Positions 26,103-33,531 of a DNA stretch of 64,000 nucleotides are shown one piece after another. Every line of letters begins with the position of its first letter. Position 1 is the stretch's first letter. Made by a program: the position numbers and the translations under genes. The notes under the pieces were generated by a model, which saw only the letters and a program-made list of their open reading frames with translations, ran no database searches and had not been told where the DNA came from. The stretch is from NCBI RefSeq assembly GCF_036039175.1, contig NZ_JAYXKP010000005.1:133571-197570 (forward strand). The letters run 5' to 3'. This stretch comes from Marinilactibacillus sp036039175. Lineage in GTDB: Bacteria > Bacillota > Bacilli > Lactobacillales > Carnobacteriaceae_A.

Positions 26103-26136
26103 AAAGTGCTGATCTCATTAACGAGATCAGCACTTT
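26103..26136. terminator. Terminator between the K+ channel and the Gfo/Idh gene
   Basis: A 14-base perfect stem (AAAGTGCTGATCTC and its complement) with a six-base loop, flanked by A-rich sequence, so it can serve both convergent genes. Confidence 0.85.
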
Positions 26137-26161
26137 CTTACAATAGAGCATTTTCATCAGC

Positions 26162-27136
26162 TTAATCTTTGTCCATTTCTTGTGGATACACAAGCCCCAT
26201 TTGGTTACGACATTCGTCTAGCAATCCCATGACTTCAATGGTGCTTTTAGCAGAGATATATTCTCCTTCTTTTCTTCCAGAGCGAATTTCTTGAGCAACA
26301 TTTGAAAATTGCTTGCCATATAATAAATTTTCACTTGCCTCAAATGTTTTCTCTCCCTCATCTGTCGTCAATACAGCTTTTTTAGCCATATGGAACTGAG
26401 GAACGGCTATTGAACCTTTTGTCCCTTTTATATTGAAAAAGTGTCCGCCATCTTCTTTCATTGAAACCTTCATAGTTACATCAAAATTTGCATAATGGAA
26501 TACGATGTCTTCTTTGTAGTCCACCTCATGCATTTCACCTTCACACTGAATTGATTCTGGTAATCCAAAAAGCTCGTAACTGTATCTGATATTGTATACA
26601 CCTAAATCCATTAATGCCCCCCCCAGCATCGAAGGTGTTGTTAGCCTTGGATTATCTGTATATTTAAGTAAGGCGACTTCGAATGCACTATCAGCTGAGA
26701 CAATTTCTCCTATCGCTCCAGAATTAATCCATTCTTTAACTTTTAAAGCAGTCTCATTGTGCCAAGTCCACATCGCTTCTGATACGTACACATTTTGTTC
26801 TGTAGCGTGATTAAAAACATCTTTAGCTTCTTGTTCATTGATTGTAAAGGGCTTCTCACAAAGAACAGCTTTTCCATTTTTGATAGCTAATTCTGTATAG
26901 TAGCCATGTTGATCTCCGTTCACATTGACGTAAACGCCTTCAACTTCTGGTGCACTAATGGCCTCTTCGGCTGTCGCATATACTGTCCCGCCAAATTCTT
27001 CTGCAAATGTATCAGCTTTAGATCTTGTTCTATTCCATACAGAAACAATCTGGTTATCTTCTGTTTGAACCAATTCTTTTGCTGTACCTTGAGCAATTCC
27101 GCCACAACCAATATAAGCCCATCCAAATTTCTTCAT
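26162..27136 (-). CDS. Gfo/Idh/MocA-family oxidoreductase
   Basis: About 324 residues from the ATG at 27136, which has GGAGG eight bases upstream; the frame opens nine codons earlier without a ribosome site. The N-terminal Rossmann fold has YIGCGGIAQG and the family motif CEKPFTINEQEA, where the Lys of EKP is catalytic. Family members oxidise or reduce sugars, inositols and related polyols with NAD(P). The substrate is unknown. The gene stands alone, and its upstream region holds three copies of a TTCAAAGT-type repeat that may be an operator. Confidence 0.88.
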   Translation of the reverse strand: MKKFGWAYIGCGGIAQGTAKELVQTEDNQIVSVWNRTRSKADTFAEEFGGTVYATAEEAISAPEVEGVYVNVNGDQHGYYTELAIKNGKAVLCEKPFTINEQEAKDVFNHATEQNVYVSEAMWTWHNETALKVKEWINSGAIGEIVSADSAFEVALLKYTDNPRLTTPSMLGGALMDLGVYNIRYSYELFGLPESIQCEGEMHEVDYKEDIVFHYANFDVTMKVSMKEDGGHFFNIKGTKGSIAVPQFHMAKKAVLTTDEGEKTFEASENLLYGKQFSNVAQEIRSGRKEGEYISAKSTIEVMGLLDECRNQMGLVYPQEMDKD

Positions 27137-27274
27137 CTTAAGTATCCTCCGTTTTATCATCATTGGTCAATTCATGCAATCGTTCATCATAAACCTTCTC
27201 TTATAGTTTTGACGCAACCACATAGATTAGTCGATAATTTATTTAAATACATTCCCATAATAACATACAGACGA

Positions 27275-27350
27275 CGTTCAAAGTAAACGTATTCATTTTA
27301 CTTTGAACGAATTTGTCCCTAATCTCTTCTTGAGAATTTGTTCAAAGTAT
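27275..27350. repeat. Three-copy inverted repeat upstream of the Gfo/Idh gene
   Basis: CGTTCAAAGTAAA (27275-27287) is the exact complement of TTTACTTTGAACG (27297-27309), and a third copy, GTTCAAAGTAT, lies at 27340-27350. The middle copy with its GAATT extension can also pair with AATTTGTTCAAAGT to its right, so two hairpins are mutually exclusive. The array is about 140 bases upstream of the oxidoreductase start and could be a set of operator half-sites or an RNA switch. Confidence 0.6.
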
Positions 27351-27379
27351 ATCACAGTTTCTAAAATGAAGACAAAAAA

Positions 27380-27409
27380 GCAGAAACGCCATCGAACCAG
27401 CGTTTCTGC
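27380..27409 (-). terminator. Terminator after tRNA-Arg
   Basis: Stem GCAGAAACG/CGTTTCTGC with a 12-base loop, followed on the minus strand by six T residues. Confidence 0.88.
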
Positions 27410-27418
27410 TCTATATGA

Positions 27419-27490
27419 CCTCACCAGAGGGAATCGAACCCCCAGCTTGAGAACCGGAATCTCAGGTGTTATCCATTACACCATGGTGAG
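27419..27490 (-). tRNA. tRNA-Arg (anticodon CCG)
   Basis: Acceptor stem CTCACCA/TGGTGAG is fully paired with discriminator G. Anticodon stem TGAGA/TCTCA encloses TTCCGGT, giving anticodon CCG, which reads CGG. The T arm contains GGTTCGATTCC. CCA is not encoded. It is isolated downstream of whiA and has its own terminator. Confidence 0.95.
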
Positions 27491-27539
27491 TGATGACTCA
27501 ATTAACTAGTTTACTTTAAAGTTACGGTTAAAACAAGGT

Positions 27540-27569
27540 GGAATCCCGATAAATTCTTTTCAGGATCCC
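27540..27569 (-). terminator. Probable terminator after whiA
   Basis: Stem GGGATCC/GGATTCC (one G-U pair) with a long loop, followed on the minus strand by ACCTTGTTTT. Weak U tract, so only moderately supported. Confidence 0.5.
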
Positions 27570-27579
27570 TCTTTTTAAA

Positions 27580-28515
27580 TTAAGCCGGATATTCTTTTAG
27601 TTCTTCCGCCATTTTATTTAATTTTCTAAGACGATGATTGACACCAGATTTGGATACGCCACCGTTAGGCACCAGCTCTCCAAGCTCCTTCAGACTTACA
27701 TCTGGATACTCTACTCTAAGCAAAGCAATTTCTTGAAGTTTATCAGGTATAGAATCCAGTCCGACCATTTTGTCGATCAGCTTGATATTCTCGATCTGCT
27801 TTCCTGCTGCATCAATCGTCTTGTTCATGTTCGCATTCTCACAGTTTACAAGTCGATTAACAGAATTTCTCATATCTCTGACGATTCGTACATCTTCAAA
27901 CTTGAACATACTTCCTGTCGCGCCAATAAGAGAAAGGAAATTCGCGATTTTTTCTGACTCTTTCAAGTAAACGATATGGCCGTTTCTTCTTTCATGTGTA
28001 CGACCGTTTAATTCAAATTCTTTCATCATATTACAGATATCTTCGTTGTGTTCTTCGTAGCTAGAATGGATTTCTAGATGATATCGACTGGTACCCGGAC
28101 TATTCACAGATCCTCCTGCTAAAAAGGCACCTCTTAAATAAGATTTCGCTTTTTGTCTATTTTTCGTAATTTCTTCCGGAACGTGACCATGATAAAGCAT
28201 TCCATCCATAATACCTAGTTCAGATAAAATCAATTTACTTCCACTTTTCAATCGAACAATATAAACATTATTTTTCTTTAACTTCATTTTCTTACGAACA
28301 AGCAATTCAGACTCTACATCAAAGTTATCTTTGATTAATGAATAAATGCGTCTAGCAATCGCTGCATTCTCTGTCTGCACGTTCAATAAGAATTCTTGAT
28401 TCACTATACTTAATGTTCCGTTCATTCGAATCAATGCGGCAAGTTCTGCCTTAGCATGTTCCGGATGAACTTCAAGCATCGTTAATTCTTTTTTTACTTC
28501 AGCTGCAAATGACAC
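27580..28515 (-). CDS. whiA: DNA-binding protein WhiA
   Basis: The 311-residue protein begins MSFAAEVKKEL as WhiA proteins do, has the LAGLIDADG-like fold with YLRGAFLAGGSVNSP in the middle, the conserved GATGSMFKFEDVRIVRDMRN region, and a C-terminal helix-turn-helix (VSLKELGELV, GVNHRLRKLNKM). In Firmicutes WhiA affects cell division and chromosome segregation rather than sporulation only. It is the third gene of the conserved rapZ-yvcK-whiA cluster; the crh gene found next in Bacillus is absent here. Confidence 0.95.
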   Translation of the reverse strand: MSFAAEVKKELTMLEVHPEHAKAELAALIRMNGTLSIVNQEFLLNVQTENAAIARRIYSLIKDNFDVESELLVRKKMKLKKNNVYIVRLKSGSKLILSELGIMDGMLYHGHVPEEITKNRQKAKSYLRGAFLAGGSVNSPGTSRYHLEIHSSYEEHNEDICNMMKEFELNGRTHERRNGHIVYLKESEKIANFLSLIGATGSMFKFEDVRIVRDMRNSVNRLVNCENANMNKTIDAAGKQIENIKLIDKMVGLDSIPDKLQEIALLRVEYPDVSLKELGELVPNGGVSKSGVNHRLRKLNKMAEELKEYPA

Positions 28516-28553
28516 GTTTTCTCTTCCTCTCTTGCCAACTCCATCATCTACGG

Positions 28554-29567
28554 TTAAAATTTCAGAAAAGCTCTTTGTGCGTTAAATGCTGTCCTAAAGA
28601 TTTCTTCTGCTACTTTTTCACCGTTATGATAAACGCCTTTGTTTCTATACTCCAAAAAATCATCCGAAATAATAATCGGAACTTCTTTTTGCATACTCTT
28701 GAAATCATGCTCTACTTGGAGTAAATTTTCTGTGGATTGAATGTCTTCAACGTATTCATCGGGCACTTTGCCAATATTCGCTAGAGCAATATCCACAAAT
28801 TTTTTCCCTAAGTGTTTGTGCAATACTTGAATATGTTCTGCATCAGAAAGATTTTCTGTTTCACCAAGCTGTGTCATAATATTACAGATATAAACCACTT
28901 TGGCTTCCGTATTCATAACAGCTTCTCCAAGATCAGGAATCATCAGATTGGGTAGGATACTCGTAAACAAGCTTCCTGGTCCTAAAACCACCATATCCGC
29001 ATCCATGATGGCAGAGACCACTTTACGGCTCGCCATGATCGGGTGCGCTTCTCCTACACAAGAAAGTGCCACGTAGTCGATCATCTTACCTTCTTTAGCA
29101 ATTTTGGATTCTCCTTTTTCAGTAGAACCGTCAACATATCTTGCATTCAGAATTAATGGTTCTTCTGCTGCTGGGTACACATGCCCTTTTACCTGCATCA
29201 TTTTAGCAAGCAACTGAATGGCTTCATAGATATTACCCTTCATATCTGCTGTTGCAGAAATAATTAGATTCCCAATTGAATGACCTGCAAGTGTTTCGTC
29301 ATCAGTTTTGAAACGGTACTGAAAAATTTCTTTAAACGTTTCTGGGATTTCAGATAATGCGATCAGGACGTTCCTCAAATCACCTGGTGGCACAGCATTG
29401 ATGCTCTCACGTAATGCACCACTGCTCCCTCCATCGTCTGCGACAGTCACGACCGCTGTTACATCAGCATCTTTTTCTTTTAAACTTTTTAAAACGACTG
29501 GCAGCCCTGTTCCGCCACCAATCACGACAATCTTTGGTCGTCTTTTTTTCTGTTTTGAATTCATCAT
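28554..29567 (-). CDS. yvcK: YvcK/GlmR-type UDP-sugar-binding regulator
   Basis: The 337-residue protein has the N-terminal IVVIGGGTGLPVVLKSLKE fold of the CofD-like family and the VADDGGSSGALRES motif. YvcK (GlmR) binds UDP-GlcNAc and helps control carbon flow into peptidoglycan precursors in Firmicutes. Its start codon overlaps the rapZ stop by four bases. It opens with two ATG codons and either may be used; AAGGAG is a rather distant 14 bases upstream, as is usual for coupled starts. whiA follows 38 bases later. Confidence 0.95.
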   Translation of the reverse strand: MMNSKQKKRRPKIVVIGGGTGLPVVLKSLKEKDADVTAVVTVADDGGSSGALRESINAVPPGDLRNVLIALSEIPETFKEIFQYRFKTDDETLAGHSIGNLIISATADMKGNIYEAIQLLAKMMQVKGHVYPAAEEPLILNARYVDGSTEKGESKIAKEGKMIDYVALSCVGEAHPIMASRKVVSAIMDADMVVLGPGSLFTSILPNLMIPDLGEAVMNTEAKVVYICNIMTQLGETENLSDAEHIQVLHKHLGKKFVDIALANIGKVPDEYVEDIQSTENLLQVEHDFKSMQKEVPIIISDDFLEYRNKGVYHNGEKVAEEIFRTAFNAQRAFLKF

Positions 29568-30451
29568 GATCGAACGGTAGACTCCTTTGTCTTATCTTTA
29601 TCCCGGTGAGTGATATGGACCAGATATCCATCAGCCTGGATTTTATGTCCGAGCCTTTCAGCAAGTGCAACTGAACGGTGTTTCCCACCAGTACAGCCTA
29701 TTGCAATCGTAACACTACTCTTTCCTTCTCTCTTATATCCAGGAAGCGAATAGTCTAACAATTCAGCAAATTTCTTATAGAAAGGTTCTGTCTCGGGTTG
29801 TTGCATCACATAATCATAGACTTTCTTGTCTAATCCCGTTTGTGGTCGTAATTCTTCGATATAGTGCGGGTTCGGTAGAAAACGGACGTCCATAACTACG
29901 TCAGCATCAATTGGAAGTCCATATTTGAAACCAAAAGATACCATTTCAACTCTAAACATTTCTTTTTCTTTTGTTTTAAAATTACTGATTAATTCTTCTC
30001 TTAATTGTCGCGGCGTCAAATTCGATGTATCAATGACAACTTGCGCTCGTGTTTTAATGTCTTCAAGTAATTGACGTTCTTTTCTAATGCCATCAATCGT
30101 TCGTCCACTTGTGGCTAAAGGATGTGATCGACGTGTTTCTTTGTAACGAGAAACCAGTTCTTTTTCTGTGGCTTCCAAATATAGAATCCGAGTCGTAATA
30201 TGTGGACTATTTTCCACTTTGAGGATCATTTCTTTCATTTGATCAAAAAAGTCTCTCATTCTCAAATCCATAACTAGAGCGATTTTTGAAAACTGCCCAG
30301 ACTCTCTGACTAAATCCCAGAATGTCGGAAGTAAATTTGGCGGCATATTATCTACACAGTAATAGCCCATATCTTCAAAACTTTGCATTGCTACAGTCTT
30401 ACCTGCGCCACTCATACCTGTAATGACTACGAGTTCGATGTTTTCTGCCAC
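29564..30451 (-). CDS. rapZ: RNase adapter / nucleotide-binding protein RapZ
   Basis: The 295-residue protein has the P-loop GMSGAGKTVAMQSFEDMGYY at residues 12-31, then CVDNMPPNLLP, and the C-terminal blocks SFGFKYGLPIDADVVMDVRF and IGCTGGKHRSVALAE. This is the RapZ/YvcJ family. In E. coli RapZ steers RNase E to the GlmZ small RNA; in Bacillus YvcJ affects competence genes through an unclear route. It is the first gene of the rapZ-yvcK-whiA operon. Confidence 0.95.
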   Translation of the reverse strand: MAENIELVVITGMSGAGKTVAMQSFEDMGYYCVDNMPPNLLPTFWDLVRESGQFSKIALVMDLRMRDFFDQMKEMILKVENSPHITTRILYLEATEKELVSRYKETRRSHPLATSGRTIDGIRKERQLLEDIKTRAQVVIDTSNLTPRQLREELISNFKTKEKEMFRVEMVSFGFKYGLPIDADVVMDVRFLPNPHYIEELRPQTGLDKKVYDYVMQQPETEPFYKKFAELLDYSLPGYKREGKSSVTIAIGCTGGKHRSVALAERLGHKIQADGYLVHITHRDKDKTKESTVRS

Positions 30452-30574
30452 TTGCCAGCACTCCCTTTAGTTTGTTCCTTTTTATCATCAAAATAAAGTG
30501 ACTCATTCTATTTATTATAACATTCCGGGTGTGTCATGTATACAGTATAGCGAAACTATTCTAAAAAGTATAAA

Positions 30575-30610
30575 AAGCAGCTAACGTACTGACTCGTACG
30601 CTAGCTGCTT
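30575..30610 (-). terminator. Terminator after the formaldehyde detoxification operon
   Basis: A 15-base stem (AAGCAGCTAACGTAC against GTACGCTAGCTGCTT, one mismatch) followed on the minus strand by five T residues. Confidence 0.85.
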
Positions 30611-30627
30611 CTCTGGTAACTCATTTG

Positions 30628-31461
30628 TTATCTATTCAATTCATTTATATGAAATTGGATATGCTTTTTAATAAATGTCGCAATTGTAAAGTAACTATGA
30701 TCATGACCGACTTCTGCTTGATACTGAACGTTTTTACCTTCCGCAGCTTTCAAGAAAGTGTCTTCCTTTAACTGCTCATCGTAAAACTGATCATTTGTTC
30801 CTTGAGTGATCAGTAGAGGCGGTGCTTGCTCTACTTGCTTGATTAGATAGGTTGCATCCCATTCTTTCCAAGATTCTTCATCTGTCCCAAGATACGCTGA
30901 GAAAGCCTGTTGGCCCCATGGCACCTCACTAGGTGTCATGATTGGCGCAAAGGCCGATATCGCTTTAAACCGCTGCGCTTGTTTCAATCCCAGTACCAAT
31001 GCACCATGACCACCCATCGAATGTCCCATAATACTTTCTTTACCTGAAAAATCAGGAATCAGGTGATGAACGATTTCTGGTAATTCTTCTGTAAGATAAG
31101 AGTACATTTGATAATGTTTTGCCCATGGTTCTTGTATAGCATCAATATAAAATCCTGCACCTTTACCTAAATCGTATCGATTTTCATCTGGGACATCTTC
31201 CCCTCTCGGAGAAGTATCTGGAATAACCACTGCAACAGCTTGATCAGAAGCAGCTTTTTGAAAGCCACTTTTCTGACTGAAGTTGTCATCTGTACAGGTC
31301 AATCCTGAAAGCCACCAAATTAACGATGTCGGCTGTTTTTCAGAAGCTTCAGGCAAATACAAGCTGAATACCATATCACAGTTTAGAACTGTAGAATAAT
31401 GACTGTATTTGCGCTGTTCTCCTTTAAATACTCTGTGCGTTTCAAGAAGTTTTATCGTCAT
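30628..31461 (-). CDS. fghA: S-formylglutathione hydrolase
   Basis: About 277 residues from the ATG at 31461, which has GGAG nine bases upstream inside the end of the dehydrogenase gene; the frame opens five codons earlier. The alpha/beta hydrolase nucleophile is Ser148 in MGHSMGGHGA, with a late GTNDQFYDE and GHDHSYFTIATF that supply the acid and base. The N-terminal LNCDMVFSLYLPE and LIWWLSGLTCTDDNF blocks are typical of esterase D-like enzymes. It hydrolyses S-formylglutathione to formate and glutathione, the second step after FrmA. Confidence 0.93.
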   Translation of the reverse strand: MTIKLLETHRVFKGEQRKYSHYSTVLNCDMVFSLYLPEASEKQPTSLIWWLSGLTCTDDNFSQKSGFQKAASDQAVAVVIPDTSPRGEDVPDENRYDLGKGAGFYIDAIQEPWAKHYQMYSYLTEELPEIVHHLIPDFSGKESIMGHSMGGHGALVLGLKQAQRFKAISAFAPIMTPSEVPWGQQAFSAYLGTDEESWKEWDATYLIKQVEQAPPLLITQGTNDQFYDEQLKEDTFLKAAEGKNVQYQAEVGHDHSYFTIATFIKKHIQFHINELNR

Positions 31462-31465
31462 TCTA

Positions 31466-32581
31466 TCACTCTCCATATGTCAAAATCGTACGGATAGATT
31501 CTCCTTTGTGTAGTAACTCAAAGGCTTCATTGATTTCACTGAATTTCAAATGGTGGGTAATAAATGAATCCAAATCAATATCTCCATTCATATAGTCATC
31601 AACCATACCTGGTAACTCTGAACGTCCTTTGACACCACCAAAGGCAGAACCTTTCCAGACTCTTCCGGTTACAAGTTGGAATGGACGTGTATGAATTTCT
31701 TGTCCAGCACCGGCAACCCCAATAATGATGCTCTCGCCCCAGCCTTTGTGGCAAGCTTCTAGTGCAGATTTCATTACTTCTACATTTCCGATACATTCGA
31801 AACTATAGTCTACACCACCGTCAGTCATTTCAACGATGACTTCTTGAATCGGTCTATCGTAATCAGCTGGGTTGATAAAGTCTGTTGCGCCCATGTCTTT
31901 TGCTAGTGACCACTTATCTGGGTTCATATCAATAGCGATGATACGCTTAGCATTTGCTTTTTTCAGGCCTTGGATCACGGCTAGTCCAATAGCACCTAAT
32001 CCAAATACAGCTGTTACTGCATCTTCTTCTACTTGAGCTGTTTTCTCTACAGCTCCAATACCCGTTGTAACTCCACAACCAAATAAACAAACTTTGTCTA
32101 ACGGTGCTTGCTCATCTACTTTAACTAAATTAATTTCATTGACGACTGTGTATTCACTGAAGGTACTGGTTCCCATATAATGATAAACAGGTTCTCCATT
32201 GTATGAAAAACGTGTTGTACCATCTGGCATCAAACCTTTTCCTTGCGTTTCACGAACAGCTCCGCACAAATTTGTTTTACCTGAAAGACAGAATTTACAT
32301 TCTCCACATTCAGGGGTATAAAGAGGAATAACATGGTCCCCCGGTTTAACAGAAGTGACATTTTCTCCTACAGAAACGACTTCTCCTGCACCTTCATGTC
32401 CAAGCACTGAAGGAAAAATTCCTTCCGGATCTTGTCCAGACAGTGTGAAAGCATCTGTATGACAAACGGACGTATAAAGAATCTTGACCATAACTTCATT
32501 TGCTTTTGGTTCTTCAACATCTAATTCTACGATTTTAAGTGGTTCTCCCGGACCGAACGCTACGGCTGCTTTACTTTTCAT
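31466..32581 (-). CDS. frmA: S-(hydroxymethyl)glutathione dehydrogenase (class III alcohol dehydrogenase)
   Basis: The 371-residue zinc dehydrogenase carries catalytic zinc ligands Cys40, His62, Glu63 and Cys169, the structural zinc cluster Cys92, 95, 98 and 106, and an NAD-binding region starting AVFGLGAIGLAVIQG. Its length and the sequence SVCHTDAFTLSG match the glutathione-dependent formaldehyde dehydrogenase class. It oxidises the formaldehyde-glutathione adduct to S-formylglutathione. fghA follows four bases later and an HxlR regulator is divergent, which forms a compact formaldehyde-response locus. Confidence 0.94.
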   Translation of the reverse strand: MKSKAAVAFGPGEPLKIVELDVEEPKANEVMVKILYTSVCHTDAFTLSGQDPEGIFPSVLGHEGAGEVVSVGENVTSVKPGDHVIPLYTPECGECKFCLSGKTNLCGAVRETQGKGLMPDGTTRFSYNGEPVYHYMGTSTFSEYTVVNEINLVKVDEQAPLDKVCLFGCGVTTGIGAVEKTAQVEEDAVTAVFGLGAIGLAVIQGLKKANAKRIIAIDMNPDKWSLAKDMGATDFINPADYDRPIQEVIVEMTDGGVDYSFECIGNVEVMKSALEACHKGWGESIIIGVAGAGQEIHTRPFQLVTGRVWKGSAFGGVKGRSELPGMVDDYMNGDIDLDSFITHHLKFSEINEAFELLHKGESIRTILTYGE

Positions 32582-32625
32582 AGTGAATACCCTCTTTCTA
32601 TTTCTTTTATATCGTTCTGTCTAAT

Positions 32626-32641
32626 TGTATTGTATAATACA
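32626..32641. promoter_or_regulatory. Operator-like palindrome between frmA and hxlR
   Basis: TGTATTGTATAATACA is a 16-base palindrome with one mismatch, midway between the divergent genes and overlapping likely promoter elements (TATAAT on the plus strand). It is the best candidate binding site for the HxlR regulator. Confidence 0.5.
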
Positions 32642-32705
32642 GTCAATGTGAATACTGACATTTTTGTCACTACACTAATTCCTCTAGTAGAAAGGATTCA
32701 ATCAC

Positions 32706-33074
32706 ATGATAGAGTATAAACATAAATCATTTCCTACTAGCAAAGATCTCGCTTTGTCAGTTGTGGGCGGCAGATGGAAAATCAGTCTGATTTGGGCTCT
32801 TTTGAACCAACCTTCCTTAAGGTTAAGCGAACTCCAGAAAACATTTCCCGACATCAACCAACGAATGCTGATTCGCCAGTTACGGGAACTGGAAGAAGAC
32901 CAGATTATTTACCGTACCATCTACCCTGTAGTTCCACCAAAAGTCGATTACACACTGACCGATATCGGACGTTCTCTAGAACCAGTGGTATCTGCCATCT
33001 GCTCTTGGGGAGATGATTATGCTGATTTTCTTGAAACAAATAAGCTGACAACTGAAAAACCAGGCAGACCCTAA
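32706..33074 (+). CDS. hxlR: HxlR-family regulator of the formaldehyde operon
   Basis: The 122-residue winged-helix protein has the HxlR pattern VVGGRWKISLIWALL, INQRMLIRQLRELEEDQII and YPVVPPKVDYTLT, and is very like B. subtilis HxlR, which activates formaldehyde detoxification. It is divergent from frmA. In B. subtilis HxlR, as I recall it, Cys11 crosslinks to Lys13 on contact with formaldehyde. Here position 11 is Thr and position 13 is still Lys, and the only cysteine is Cys99 near the C terminus. If it senses formaldehyde it must do so in another way. The stop lies inside the stem of its own terminator. Confidence 0.9.
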   Translation: MIEYKHKSFPTSKDLALSVVGGRWKISLIWALLNQPSLRLSELQKTFPDINQRMLIRQLRELEEDQIIYRTIYPVVPPKVDYTLTDIGRSLEPVVSAICSWGDDYADFLETNKLTTEKPGRP

Positions 33075-33100
33075 ATCAGCGGTTTCTGCCTGGTTTTTTT
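33058..33100 (+). terminator. Terminator overlapping the end of hxlR
   Basis: Stem AACCAGGCAGA/TCTGCCTGGTT with a 16-base loop and then seven T residues. The left arm is made from the last codons of hxlR. Confidence 0.88.
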
Positions 33101-33139
33101 CGTAATCTTTGTCTTTATTAAAATAAACAGTTCAACTGA

Positions 33140-33334
33140 TTATTTACCATCATAGGTACTTCTACCCATTGCTTGATACATACTACATTTTTGAGTTTTA
33201 CCTGATGCAAGCAATCCAATACCGATGATTCCTAATACTTTCCCAATACCTTTTGCGAAAATTAAGTTAGGGACTAGTGCTGCTCCAAATACGATGCGGG
33301 CAATACTTTCCATTTCTCCAACATTCTTGTCCAT
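33140..33334 (-). CDS. DUF2892 (YgaP-like) small membrane protein
   Basis: The 64-residue protein from the ATG at 33334 (AAAGGAAG site seven to eight bases before) begins MDKNVGEMESIARIVFGA, the typical DUF2892 start, and has one or two short membrane helices (GKVLGIIGIGLLASG). The family shares this part with the membrane domain of YgaP rhodanese; its function is unknown. It ends with CSMYQAMGRSTYDGK. It is a separate unit between hxlR and the phosphoglucomutase terminator. Confidence 0.8.
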   Translation of the reverse strand: MDKNVGEMESIARIVFGAALVPNLIFAKGIGKVLGIIGIGLLASGKTQKCSMYQAMGRSTYDGK

Positions 33335-33476
33335 AAGTTCACTTCCTTTCATTCTTATAAGGCTATACGTTGATTATAAAAGACTTGTGGATATTCCAAA
33401 AGAAATACCCCTCAAGACATCTTTATTTACTGGAAATTCTCGCTTATAATTTGAGTAAACTGATTTTGATTAACAA

Positions 33477-33520
33477 AACCCCTAGGATAATCTGATTTTC
33501 AACAGATTATCCTAGGGGTT
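33477..33520 (-). terminator. Terminator after phosphoglucomutase
   Basis: An 18-base perfect stem (AACCCCTAGGATAATCTG and its complement) with an eight-base loop, 11 bases after the stop. Confidence 0.85.
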
Positions 33521-33531
33521 AATTGGTGCAT

